DNA of 64,000 bases. Source: Plasmodium malariae (Eukaryota; Apicomplexa; Aconoidasida; Haemosporida; Plasmodiidae). Of the stretch, positions 27,311 through 39,300 are shown piece by piece; the stretch's first letter is position 1, and each line of letters begins with the position of its first letter. The DNA lies in the NCBI RefSeq assembly GCF_900090045.1, contig NC_041785.1, forward strand, positions 372,001-436,000, written 5' to 3'. The notes under the pieces are model-generated. The model made no database searches. It was not told the origin of the DNA and saw only the letters and a program-made list of their open reading frames with translations. The position numbers and the translations under genes are program-made.

Positions 27311-28197
27311 AAAGTATTTTTTTAGCCTGTTTTTAGCCTTTAATATATATATTAATCTCTGATAATTTTATTTTTCTTATAGTACATTTATGTACACATT
27401 TCATTTATGAATATAATTTCAGCAGAATATTATTGTTCTTGTTATTGTACAATATACACATCTCAAAGGGATCCCCCTCCTTTACGAAATTTACAAAGCT
27501 TGTTTCATCTTTAATATTCTTATCAGAATAATATTGCTATACTTTTATGCAGCAAAATTTCATAAGTAAAAATGATTCACGAAAAACTTTAATCACTTCT
27601 ACACAAAAAGCCTTGTTGATTTTCTATTAACAAAAAGATTCTTTAAAACAAAGAATGAGAAAAAGAAAATAGAAAAATACGAATTTGTATCAATAAAAAA
27701 AATTGGATGATTTCGATTAGAATCTATCCTTTATTTAGTCATTGGTTAAACAGCTTTAAACGCTCGAAACAGCATAGATACAGTATTACTATATAATTCA
27801 ATTTAATTGCTCATACATAGTCTTTATTGTATTTCGCTTTTCACGTATAATATAGTATGTATATAAATTTCGCTTTTGTAAAAACCAAAACATATTTTAT
27901 TCCTTACGTTCACCAATATATTCTGCTTACTTTTTTTTTTTTTTTTTTGGTACATTTTTATATACTTTAAAAAAAATACTTTCAAAAATTACCTTCAATT
28001 ACATTATTTTTAATAAAAAAAAATTAAAAAAATTAAAATAATGTTCAAATTAAAAATAGCTCAATAATAATTACTTAAAGCTGAATATGATGATATAAGT
28101 GTGTTTATTGTTTAAATCATCGATTTATCATATATTTCATATATCATTATAAGTTTTTAGCAATTATTATATCATCTTTATTTATAATTTTAGATTG

Positions 28198-31100
28198 TTG
28201 GTGATCCTTCCGCAAGTTCACCTACGGAAACCGAGTCTAATGTGTTCCCTTACAGAAAAACGACGAATGGGCTTAGGCGATTAAAAGGAATTACTCCAAC
28301 TTAATCTGTAAAGCACAACCCTCGTGTTTCCTTTGTAAGGTCGACGGGCGGTGTGTACAAAGTGCAGGGACGTATTCAGCAAGATATGATGTATCATGCT
28401 TACTATAGATGGACCTTGTTCAAGATTAACAATTACAATAATCTATTCCTACAACAATATGTGTTGAATAGTGACAACCGACCTTTCGGCGGAAGTATAT
28501 AAATCCTCCTTGGTCATATATCTCCCATTATATGCCTGCACAGCATCATATGATACCATAACCCCACACTTGGGATTCATGATAAAAATATGCAGGTGTA
28601 ACAATAGATTATATATTTTTCACTGTTTGTACATATCATTGTAGCTCGCAGATTACCTTGCATAATAACAGTGCATAAAGAATTAACCAACTATAAAAAC
28701 AATATATTACAAGAAAACCTTGTAAATATATGTTTGAGGATATAGTGTTAAACAAGAATACCGTAATAATACAATATTCTAGTAAAACATACTGAAGAAC
28801 GTAGGCCGTTTAATCTAAAACCCTTTCGAGCAAGACACTTTAGCCATCTTAAAACTAGAGCACCAGAGGCAAAGACGTCCAGAGAGATCTGTTAAAACTA
28901 TTTAAATTTTGTGGCCGTCCATCATACATCTAATTTATACTAGCTGCTTGTCCTGTACCCGCACAAATATATCAAGGATGATCACTGACACTTTGCCGAA
29001 CCAGAGATCAATGCCAATCCTAGGCTTGGTCATTGTCTTGTTCCGACTCCATTGCCAAGCCATTCACAAGATTTTTGAACTGAAACAGGAATAAAGTCTA
29101 AATATGCGAGCTCCACACCTGTTGGTGCACTTCCGTCTATCTTGCAATTTTCATGCTTACGGAAATACTCATTCCAGAGCCCAGACTTAATGATTTCTCG
29201 ACAGTTCTGAATAAATCCAATGTAACTTAAAAGAACCTTAATCAATGATATCTACGTAATTAATTATTTAAAGTGTTTGTGATGCCAATGATTAAGAAGC
29301 TAATAATTAAATAATACAGCTCTTCTAATTTTCAATGGCCGTTGATTTAGAAGCCAGTATTAAATAATAAGCTACCCTTCTAATATTCAATAGCATCTGA
29401 TGTATCGTTCAAATATATAATAGGATAAACAAAAAAAAGTCGACGACTATTGGATTGACGATTTATAGGTGCCCATATAAAACAATATAGCTAATTCCCT
29501 ATTTCAATGTTGTCTATGTAATGAATATGTATGTATAAGGGGGTAGTAGTTTGAATTAAGGGTTAATTTAGAAGTAGTAATAAACTGTTACTAAACTTCT
29601 ATATCAACATTATATTTAGAGAATAAAAACTTATGTAGTTAAACGGAATATTCGATACTATTGATTTAGAAAAGCTAATGTAAAATATTATATATTAAAT
29701 ATAGCTCTCCTATTTCAATAGTATCTATGCAATGGTTAAGATGGGTAGAGTTGACTTCGGTTTAAGGATTATATTTTTTCTTTTTTTTTTTCTTTTTCTT
29801 TTTCTTCTTTTTTTTTTTTTACCTTTTTTCTTTTTCCCATTCCTTTGTCATAGTTAATATACGCAATTTATTAAAGAATGGTAGGTTTGACCTGGGGGTT
29901 AGAGGCTTTACTTTATTTTTGTACTCTTTTTTTGTGTTTGCATTTTCTTTTTTCTTTTTTTTATTCCCTGTCCCAGGTATAGTAGTGTATACGTATGTGA
30001 ACAAAGAAGGTAGATTTTATGATGGGGGTTAATCTATAAGTATGTTGCTTCTAAATTTCAATGGTATCCATTTAGCTTAGATAAGAAGTAAGTTGTTGAC
30101 AACTTCTATTTATATAGTAGCTAATTTAGCCCCTATAAAATAGATGGTATATCGATGGAAATTAAGAAGTGGAGGTTTGCTAAATTGACCCACCACTAAA
30201 AAGTAGAGGCACTTATAAACTACCATAAGGTGACGTTATATTATAATAAGGCAAAAACAAAATTTCGACACATTTGATTAAGTTCTTTTAAGTTAACTGC
30301 CGCTAATCTGTGAACTGAGATTAGACTTGTATCTATCTAAAGCTTAGTAGGCATAGTTTACGGTTAAGATTACGACGCGTTCAGACCGCCTTCACTCCCT
30401 CAACCTTCGTTCTTGATTAATGAAAATATCATTGGCAAATGCATTCGCAGTCGTTAGTCCTCAGAAAATCTTAGAATTTCACCTCTTCCTTCTGAATACT
30501 AATGCCCCCCGATACTCCTATTAATACTAAGTCAAAATATAAGAAAAACTACAAGAAACTTTCGACTTATTGTGATATCTTATTCTTAACAAAGTATAAG
30601 ACAAACGCAAAGAAACTTTTGACTTATTGTAATAATCTCATTATTCCATGCCTAATTATACAGAAGCTGAGTCGTTAACTCATTATTTACTTGCCATGAA
30701 CACTATAATTTAATCATGATAACGGAATGAATTACTTTAAACATAATAGCCATAATCATATATATTATGGATAATGCGTCAAGTTATTCATACAATATAA
30801 ATTTTTTTATGTAAGAAATAACCCTTTAAATATAAGCACATGCCATAAACATATGCTTTATAAAAAAGAGTGTTCCTCGAAAAAAAATCTTAGAAATTCA
30901 ACTTACGAGCTATTTAACTGCAGCAAAATTAAAATACACTATTGAAGCTAATTTTACCGCGGCTGCTAACAACTAGACTTGTTCCTCCAATTGATTTCTG
31001 GGATGGTTTTGAATTCCCATCAGTTATACAACATAAGGATGGTAATACCCTTATATTGTCATGTCCTGTCACTACCTCTCTTCTTTAGAATTGGGTAATT

Positions 31101-31549
31101 TTCGCGCCTGCTGCCTTCCTTAGATGTAGTAGCTATTTCTCAGGATACCTCTCCGGAATCGAACTCACATTCCCGGTTACCCCTTATAGCCAAAACGTGC
31201 TAGGTCAATACCCTAGCGTCAAGCTGATAGGTCAGAAACTCGATTGATACACACCTTTAAAAATATAAAATATTCATGTGTGTTACTTCTTTGTTTTAAT
31301 TCATCAATTTATTAATTTTCTTATTATGGATTAACAAATACCTAATACCAAAAGAAACAAAGTTTCAACGATAATAATTTCAAGTATTAGCTACAGTTTC
31401 CCGTAGTTATCCTTCCTAAAAAATGTCAAGTAGATTTATAACTGTTTTAAGGAGCCGTTCGCAGTTTCTGCGTATTTAACGTATGTACTTTCACTTGCAT
31501 GGCTTAATCTGTAGGACAAGCATATGAAAACTGGCAAGATCAACCAGCG
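28198..31549 (-). rRNA. Divergent solitary 18S rRNA-like gene, probable pseudogene
   Basis: The minus strand begins CTGGTTGATCTTGCCAG (31545) and ends GTAGGTGAACTTGCGGAAGG (28204), the two ends of eukaryotic 18S rRNA. In between are recognisable blocks in the right order: the AGATTAAGCCATGCAAG start region, AGCAGCCGCGGTAA (530 loop, about 30955-30970), GAGGTGAAATTCT (near 30470), GTCGTAATCTTAACC (30366), GACGGAAGTGCACC (29130) and TACACACCGCCCGTCG (28342-28360). Many sites that are invariant in functional genes are changed. The 3' decoding segment GTCGTAACAAGG is replaced by ACATTAGACTCGG, and the 1150-1200 region is heavily altered. The length of about 3.35 kb compares with about 2.1 kb for Plasmodium 18S; most of the excess is one insert (29246-30273). 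No 5.8S or 28S follows. A functional stage-specific 18S is unlikely with these losses. The identity as 18S-derived is very secure; the pseudogene status is an inference. Confidence 0.9.
29223..30295 (-). repeat. V5-region insert bounded by a 22-23 nt inverted repeat
   Basis: TAACTTAAAAGAACC... at 29223-29245 and ...GTTCTTTTAAGTTA at 30274-30295 are reverse complements with a single bulged base. The 1,028 bp between them has no counterpart in ordinary Plasmodium 18S, where CTATGCC and GACGGAAG are only about 140 nt apart. Inside are five degenerate direct copies of a TTCAATRGTATCTATG-like core, at about 29331, 29384, 29500, 29713 and 30055, often preceded by CTTCTAAT. Two long polypyrimidine tracts are also present. 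It reads as a repeat-expanded rRNA segment closed by a stem, or as an inserted MITE-like element. Confidence 0.7.
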
Positions 31550-31580
31550 TATTTTAATTTTATTTAATATGAAAACATTA

Positions 31581-31619
<39 letters not shown>

Positions 31620-32010
31620 CCCAAAAGTCTTTTAATTTGAAAAAATTTTGAAAAAAAATAAAAAAATCCTTGAATTTCCAAAAAATAAAAGGGATTTTTT
31701 ATTTATAATATATATAATAATATTACATAAAATATAATAACTTGATATATTTATTTGAATGAACACACACACACATTCTAGCATTATGATATGTTACATC
31801 AGTGATGATTTTATAACTATTATATACTCCGGCCATTTAATTATTTTTGAAGTTATTTATAATTTCATGGATGAATTTACTTGTATTCAACGACATTAAA
31901 GTATAAGAAATATATAATTTTACTTATATATTACTACTTCTCATTGTAATACGATTTACTACGTAATCCTTTTTACCTCTTAATATATTATACAATTTCT
32001 TCTACTCCTT

Positions 32011-32165
32011 TATTCTTAATAATTAATATATTAAATGAATAATATCATTGTATATATGCTCAAAATTATTCTTAATAATTAATATATTAATGAATAATAT
32101 TATATCACTGCAAATATACAAAAAGTTATTCTTAATAATTAATATTAAATGAATAATATTCATTA
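32011..32165. repeat. Three-copy tandem repeat of about 58 bp
   Basis: Each copy begins TATTCTTAATAATTAATAT (32011, 32067, 32127) and continues into an ATGAATAATAT segment, with a variable spacer. It lies about 0.5 kb upstream of the 18S-like gene, where rDNA spacer enhancer repeats would be expected. Confidence 0.85.
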
Positions 32166-32627
32166 TGGAAATACATAAAAATGTATGTTTAAAAAATTAA
32201 AGGATCAAATGTCTTACACAAACAGTAGTTAAAATTAACAGATTATCATTGGTAATTACATTTTTTTAATATATAAAATGCTTTACTAAAAAATGTCTCT
32301 TCGGTAATTTAAAGAACCCTATTCATCATTAGGAGAAATATGTATCTTTAATATGGTTCATAGTATATTACTTGGATAAAGTATATGAATTATAAGAAAA
32401 ACACTATTATATAACAACTGAAAATGATAAAATACTAAAGCAAAAAAAAAAAAAACACATAGACTATAATAATAAATAATACAAACTTTTCCTTTTGCTA
32501 GGTAAAATATATACAAAAAAAAAAAAAAAAAAAAAATGTATTCTTCACAATTCACATTTATACTAAGAGATTAAATAAAAAATAATAAAAAAAATTAATA
32601 TGAAGTAAAACATATTTACTCCAACCT

Positions 32628-32652
32628 TTCCCTTCCCCTCCTCCTCCCCCCC
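32628..32652 (-). promoter_or_regulatory. Potential G-quadruplex on the minus strand
   Basis: On the minus strand the G runs are 7, 2, 2, 4 and 3 long, separated by 1-2 bases. This allows four runs of at least three G (GGG-G-GGG, GGGG, GGG). It is one of very few G-rich runs in the window and lies about 1.1 kb upstream of the 18S-like gene on its coding strand. Confidence 0.5.
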
Positions 32653-35545
32653 ACCACTTTTTTCACGTTGGCCTAACTTTTGCCAAAAAATTAATTTTTT
32701 AATTTTTTTTTACCAAACAATTCCCATGTACAAATTATAATTATAAATTTAAACAAGAAAAATAAATTGTTTTAATTTATTTTATGCTTTAATTTGATTT
32801 AATTCAATAATTTTTATAAAAGATTTCAAAGAATTAATAAAACATAAAATTGTTATATAAAAAACACATCCAACTTTTAAATTAACTGAAAAAAAATACA
32901 CTAAAAAAAACGTATATTTTAACAAATAATGAAAAAGTTAGGGTTTCATCACTGCGTTTTATTAAAAATGTTTCATTAAAAAAAAAGCATATGTGTTTTG
33001 ATTAAATAGTTTAATACAAGAAATAAAGAATTCTAAAAATATATTTTTAACAAGAACACTAATAATAAAAGCATTTAAAAAAAACATTCAAAAATCCATT
33101 CAAAATTAATAAATATTTCTTAAAAAAAAAGTACTTTTTTTTCTTTGCAATTTTTGATTTTTTTTTTTTTTTCAATTTTTACATTTGAGAAAAAAAAATA
33201 AACTAGTTACGCACACAATATCTACGGGATCAAAAAGCCCCAATAATGTTACATGTTTATGTGAGTTTTGTTTTTTTTTAAGCTCGCGTACGCAAAAACG
33301 TGAAATATTTTACTTCAGAAAAATATAAATACTTGTTGGCTAATTAAAAAAAAAAAAAAAATGAGTTTGATTATTCATCATGTGTACCACCCACCATACA
33401 GCCATAACTGCACAAAAAAGGAATCTTATGCATATATAAAATAAAAGCAAAAAATAATATACAGTTAACGAAGTAAAACAAGACAAGATAAAAAAAAAAG
33501 GAATTCTCAGTCATTCAGAAAATAGAAATATGTTTAAAAATGTAAAAAATTAAAGGAAAAATAAATTACAAGTTATAGAGAAATTAAGAAAAAGCTTAAA
33601 AATATAAACAACAAAAAAGGAAAAAAAAATTTTAATAAAAATAATGGAAAAGTTTTAAAAAATAACATAATGCAAAATAATAAAAAATACAACAAAATAA
33701 TGCAAAGTAAAACGTATACAAAAATGGAACATTTTGATTTATGTACAGATACATGGGATTATTACAAAAAAAAAAAAAAAAAAAATGAAAAGAAATAAAA
33801 TAAAAAAAGAAAAAATAATGTAAAAATTTTCAAAATTCAAATTTAAGAGAAATTACGAATATAACAATACAACCCATTTTCGTTAATATAATAATGCTTT
33901 TTGTACATATTATATCTACCTTTTAATTGTACCTTACTTTTAAAAACATGAATCCATATAATTATGAAAATGTCTTTAATAAACTCTAAACGAAATTTTA
34001 TTAATAATTTTCTAACTGCATGAAAGTCACAACGAATTCAACAAAAAAACCTATGTATTTTCGTACCCTTCGGGTATTTTTAGCATCCCTATAATAATGA
34101 ATAGATGTTTTATTAATATATAACATATAAAACAAATTTATAGTTTTATCATAACCATATTATATATCTCATTCTCTATGTTTTTTTTCCTTTTTTCTTA
34201 TGATTAAATTGACTTTTTGTGATTGTCATATAATAACCTCACTTTTCTACTTATAGAATATGAGTCCATATACATTGTATGTAAAGAAGTCTAAAAAGCA
34301 TACTCTTACTTAAAATTTAAAAAGCAAATATTTTTTAATATATGTTTTGTTATCCTAATTTATAAAAAAAGTTAGACCACAAAATTTTTTTTATATTCAT
34401 ATAATTACTTTTTAACAATTAAAATAAGCACTATTTATTTATTATTCCCAGCTTTAAATATATTACTCTCCTGTTTTCATAACAAATAAAATCTTAAAAA
34501 ATTTAAAGCCTGTTGGAGTTCTTTTAGGACATTTTTTTTATATCTTAAAATTTAAAGAATAAAAAAAAAATATATATGTTATTTCAGAACTGATTAATGG
34601 CTGTAAAGGAAATGTCTTCATTATTCGCCACAATTCACAAAAATAATTAAAATATAAAAATAAATATATAAATGTATTATATATTTATATATATATTTAT
34701 ATATATTTATATATATTTATTTATATTTAATACCTTAAATTTTATTAGAACATAAACGTAATTTTTCTCTTCCATATCATATAAAATATGTTGTCTAAAA
34801 AATCTTCAAAAAGTCGTAAACACACTCTTCCCCTCTGGTTCAATTATAAAGTTTATATAACATCAGCAAAGAAACATATTGAATTTAGCACAAAATTCAT
34901 TAAAAAACAAAATGTTCTAAAAAGAAAAACATACTAAATTACAAGAAGATTCAAAACTAAAGGTACAAATTAAGCATAATTTTTATATATATTAATTTCA
35001 CACATTTACTATTTTATATTTTAAATTTTTAATTTTTAAATTTCATTTATGTAACATTTATTTAGAGATATTCTTTTTCTTTTCTTCATAATTTATTTTT
35101 TACACTAAAAAACAAGGTATAAAAAATTATAAATTATTTTTTGTGTATATATAATATATATATATATATATATAATATTCCACATATGTGTAATATCCCG
35201 TATATATTAATATACTCCAAAAAAGGTGGACGAAAAACAAAAACTAATAATATATTTAATTATATAACATTACGATTCTTGTTATATCTTTTTATTTATT
35301 TTTCATACGTTCTCAAAATATCAGTACATTTTTTGCACATACAATTTTTACCTGTTGCTCTTATCTTTTTTTTTTCTTTTTCCCTAAAACTTTTTATGTT
35401 AATTAAATCTAACAAATTGTACATTATCTTTATATGTTTTCTTTTTCTTCCTCTTCCTGTTCTCATCTTCCTTTGTGTATATTTCTTTTGAAATCTTTCA
35501 TTTTATGTTTATTTTAATTTATAATGCACGTACCGCTGCAACACC

Positions 35546-36361
35546 TCAAACAGCTTCCGCTCCAACACCAGCTCTAACAGCTTCCGCTCCAACTGCCGCA
35601 TTATTTGATGCGTTAGCAGCCGCTCTAGCCGCTGCTTCTGCCATTTGTTTAGCTCTTTGGCACGCGCATCCCCCAACTGCTTTTGCAGCATTACCCACAG
35701 CTTGTGCTGCTTTATGTTTGCATGTACATACATGGTGTGCACCATGTCCAGCTAGAAATCCCGCAGGAACTAGGGTTTTCTGTAATTAAATAATAATATA
35801 TAATAATTATATTTTTGCACACATGCATATAAAAACACATTCTTGGGTGCATGTGTATATAATACACATTACCACACCTTTTTTTTTCTAATACCATTTA
35901 TAGTATTTAATAATTAAAAAGGAAACATAAATGAATGAAAAATAAAACAAAAACAAATTTTCAAATATATGAAATATTACTAATGCATTAAAATGGCCTT
36001 CTCTGTACAAATAAAATATAGTTGCAACGAAAAACAATAGTGACAACATAAGCATCGTTTTCATAGTAAAGATATTTTTAGAACCTTCCTTCATAGCTTC
36101 TAATGCTGATTTCTTCTTACGGCAACTACCTTTTTCTTCTTCATCATCATCATCATCTTTTTTTTTTTCTCCATCTTTTTCATTAACATTTAAAAAGCTA
36201 CTAAAAAAATCTGACATATACCCAGTAGCACTAGAAATATATGAGGATAAGGATGAATTTGATGCATTTTTTTCCTCCAATATTGGAATAGTATCTTTAC
36301 TATCTGCAACATCAGATTTCTCATGTACATTAGGTCCAGAACATTTTAATTTATTTTCCAT
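35546..36361 (-). CDS. Small membrane protein with Ala-rich tail, two exons (204 aa), function unknown
   Basis: Exon 1 is 35981-36361 (127 codons from ATG) with donor GTAATA. Exon 2 is 35546-35779, after an ATTATTTAATTACAG acceptor, and the join is phase 0. The protein has no signal peptide. Residues 1-65 are polar and Ser-rich, followed by an acidic DDDDDEEE run, a basic patch (CRKKK) and one transmembrane segment (about residues 102-119, MLMLSLLFFVATIFYLY). Exon 2 begins KTLVPAGFLAGHGAHHVC and turns strongly Ala-rich (AEAAARAAANASNNAAVGAEAV) with several Cys. The tail is far more GC-rich than any neighbouring coding sequence. In exon 2 a second minus-strand frame stays open over most of the exon, but it has stops next to the acceptor. 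I do not recognise the family. The place beside the subtelomere suggests a secreted or membrane antigen-type protein, but this is inference. Confidence 0.65.
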
Positions 36362-39300
36362 TTTCGCTTAATAAGATTTGCAATGTAATTATTAATAATA
36401 AAAAAAAAAAAAAAAATTTAATTAAATTAAATTAAATAAAAATTCTTTTTTAAAGTGAAATATTAATTATGTACAGAAGAAGCTAATATATAAGTTATTA
36501 TATCTTTATGATTTTTCTGTTGTTTTATTATATTTATTATTAATAAATGGTTTCTAAACAAAAAAAAAAAAAAAAAAAGTAATATAATGCTATTATTTTA
36601 TATATATATATATAAAACAATTTTTTAATCTTTGGGTAAAAAAAATTGTAAAATAATAAACATGGAGAAATGATTAAATAACTGTAAAAACGCCGCAGGT
36701 TTTTATATTTTTTAGTTTAAAATGTTTGTATAAAACGACCATTTATGTATTTATGTATGTATATATTATATATGTACATATGTAAGTAGTACATATATGT
36801 ATCATGTATGATATTAAATAAACCTAGAAACTAGTATATATTCATCTACATTTGTAGTTCTACAATGCATTAAGTATTATATAATATTATATATGATTTT
36901 CCGAAAAGATAAAATCTATTTTTTATCTATTTTCTTATAAATATAATTATGTTTTTGAAATTCTAATTGAATAAAAAATAATGCAAAAAATTAATTTTAA
37001 GAAAAATAAAATACGTTCATATAGAAAAAAAATTATAATGCTGTTTAACTTAATATAAAAAAAGCTTAATTCTTGTTGAAATTAGTAACAGATTATTATT
37101 AATTTATTCTAAATTTTATATATAAATAATTTATATTATTATATTATATAATTAATATAAAAAAGTATATGTTTTTTTTTTTTTAAAGAAAAATACATAA
37201 AATATAGAAATACAATTTTCTTTTCTAATAAAAAAAAAAAAAAAAAAAAAAAAAAAAGAAAGAAAGAAAAAGCTATATAACTAAAAATAACTGCTAAAGT
37301 GCCAGAAATATGAAGTATACATTTTATAATATTATATTTTTGTTAAACATTAAATAAAGGTAATATATACATAATAATATAATTCTAGAAAATGAATACT
37401 TGTTAAGCATATATAAATTATTTATTGTTGTATTTATATTAATATAAATATGTAAAAAAAAAAGATGACGAAGAACCGCTCTTCTCATTGATGGCGTTGC
37501 ATTTTAATTTAATATATAACTGAATGCTCTGATTCTATTTATTTTATTTTTTATAAACATTAAAAGAGAAGAAACCGCCACGTATTTTTTATATTTAGAT
37601 TAATTAAAAATAATATAATAATTAGTAATAAGTAATTATAAAAAATATATAATTATGCAAGGGGGGTAGGGGAACGAAAATTATTATCAATACATACATA
37701 AATACCATATATAATATATATTACATAACTTTTATGTTGTATTGCTATATAATTAAATTGTTTTTCCATTTGTATTTTTATATAAACATTCCCATTTATC
37801 AAATTAAAGGTAAAATATGAAATTTATAGTATTTATAAAAATGGTATTAAGTTATTCTACATAAAAAACCAATCTGCAAATATATGCTGCGTAATACAAT
37901 TTTTACTAATAAATTGTATTGAAATATATTATTTCTTGCAACCTTTTTTTTTTTTTTTTTTTGGTATTGTAATTTTAGAATTTCTATATTGAAAGTAAAA
38001 CATAATTATGACAATCCGTTACTTTCCATATATAACAATTAAAATTTGTTTCGTACATAAAATATACAATTCTAAGTGTCTAGAAAATTATATTTTAAAA
38101 AAATTAATGTTTCCTAATGAACACTAAAAGGAATTTAATTTCATGTTGCTGTATAATGAGAATACCCTAGATTTAAAAAATTAATTTCACTATAGTTTTC
38201 AAATATTTTGAATATTTAAATATAAGATAAAAGGAACAATTTTGTAAAAGCATTTTTAAATAAACTTATTATTATTGTGAAATTTTTATTTTCATAAACA
38301 CGTTGTACAAATAACAACTATTGTAAAAACAGTTTTAATGTTTCTTTAAAATAACCAATTCTTTTATTATAAAATTCAATTTTGTTTTTTGTTTTTTTTT
38401 TTTTTATTAATTCAAAATTATTTCTATTTTAAGTTACCAATGATATAATTGTTTATAATTTAGTGTCGTTCGGTACAGATGTTATTTATAATTTTAATTC
38501 ATGTTTCTTTTCAATTTTTTATTTTTATTTATATTAATCTAATATATTATTAGATCCCATTATTCTAGCAACTGTGTATGTGATATTAAACCAACCCTAT
38601 TTTCAATTATTTTAAAGATATCCTTTATACACCATTTTTATGTAGTGTTCAAACATTTAACTTTGCTATATACTTTCTCCTTTTATTTTAAGTTCTACTA
38701 AATACAAAACATTTCATATATATGTATATATATGTAATGGGTTAAATGAAATACCATTATTAGCGTTTTAATACAGTTTTGTTTTTCATTCATTATACAT
38801 TTTTAAAATAAAGTAAATAATTATATAAAGGTACATTAACAAAAAAAACACATAGAACTATTAAAAAATATGTCAATAGAGGTATATTTCACTGTTGGTA
38901 GTTGTAACTATTTCGCACATTTAACTGTGTTGTAATATTAAAATAAAGAGGGATTAATACAATTGAATTATTTCTTCCTTTTCATTAATACTGAATTTAT
39001 TAAAACAAATACTTGTGAACGAAAACTACAAAAATGTGCGTAACTATATAGGTTAAATATAACATAATTAACTCAACGTATATATATACACATATGTATA
39101 TATATATATATATATATACGTCCATTCTAAATCATAGAAATATAAGGACCAAGCATTATGACTTCACTTTTTTCCATTCATTAAATTGTTATTATATGAG
39201 CTTCAAATAATGATTTACAATTATTACAGCTGATCAAAGGTACATAAACATGTTTACATTTAAAAAGTTGAAAATTAATTTTAATTCTATTATATCACCT

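Larger units (their letters stand above)
23596..28197. other. Intergenic DNA downstream of the 18S-like gene; no 5.8S or 28S seen
   Basis: I looked on the minus strand for the conserved 5.8S core and 28S blocks that should follow an 18S gene and saw none. The stretch contains an 11-bp tandem array (24606-24726), an AT palindrome (26509-26556), two adjacent stem-loops (26630-26707), a (TA)n tract (about 27221-27253) and a GC-rich island (about 26990-27310). Confidence 0.6.
31550..35545. other. Intergenic DNA upstream of the 18S-like gene
   Basis: No gene is recognised. The stretch holds a (TA)n tract at about 31584-31617, a three-copy tandem repeat (32011-32165), a C-rich run with G-quadruplex potential on the minus strand (32628-32652), a small GC-rich patch near 33225-33300 and a TACCCTTCGGGTA hairpin near 34065. 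A 116-residue hydrophobic frame at 35141-35491 overlaps the likely 3' untranslated region of the minus-strand gene and is not credible as a gene. Confidence 0.55.

Noticed and set aside
1..28000. Telomere-end sequence or centromere
   Set aside because: No telomeric GGGTTTA/GGGTTCA arrays were seen, and no 2-4 kb block of near-pure AT tandem repeat such as a Plasmodium centromere.
28909..29245. Short frames on both strands (61 and 71 codons)
   Set aside because: They lie inside the 18S-like gene; the apparent SAPTGVELA segment is the rRNA GACGGAAGTGCACC block read as protein.
35141..35789. 116-codon hydrophobic frame and 104-codon Ala/Pro-rich frame on the plus strand
   Set aside because: The second is the antisense of the Ala-rich exon on the minus strand; the first is spacer DNA in its 3' flank.
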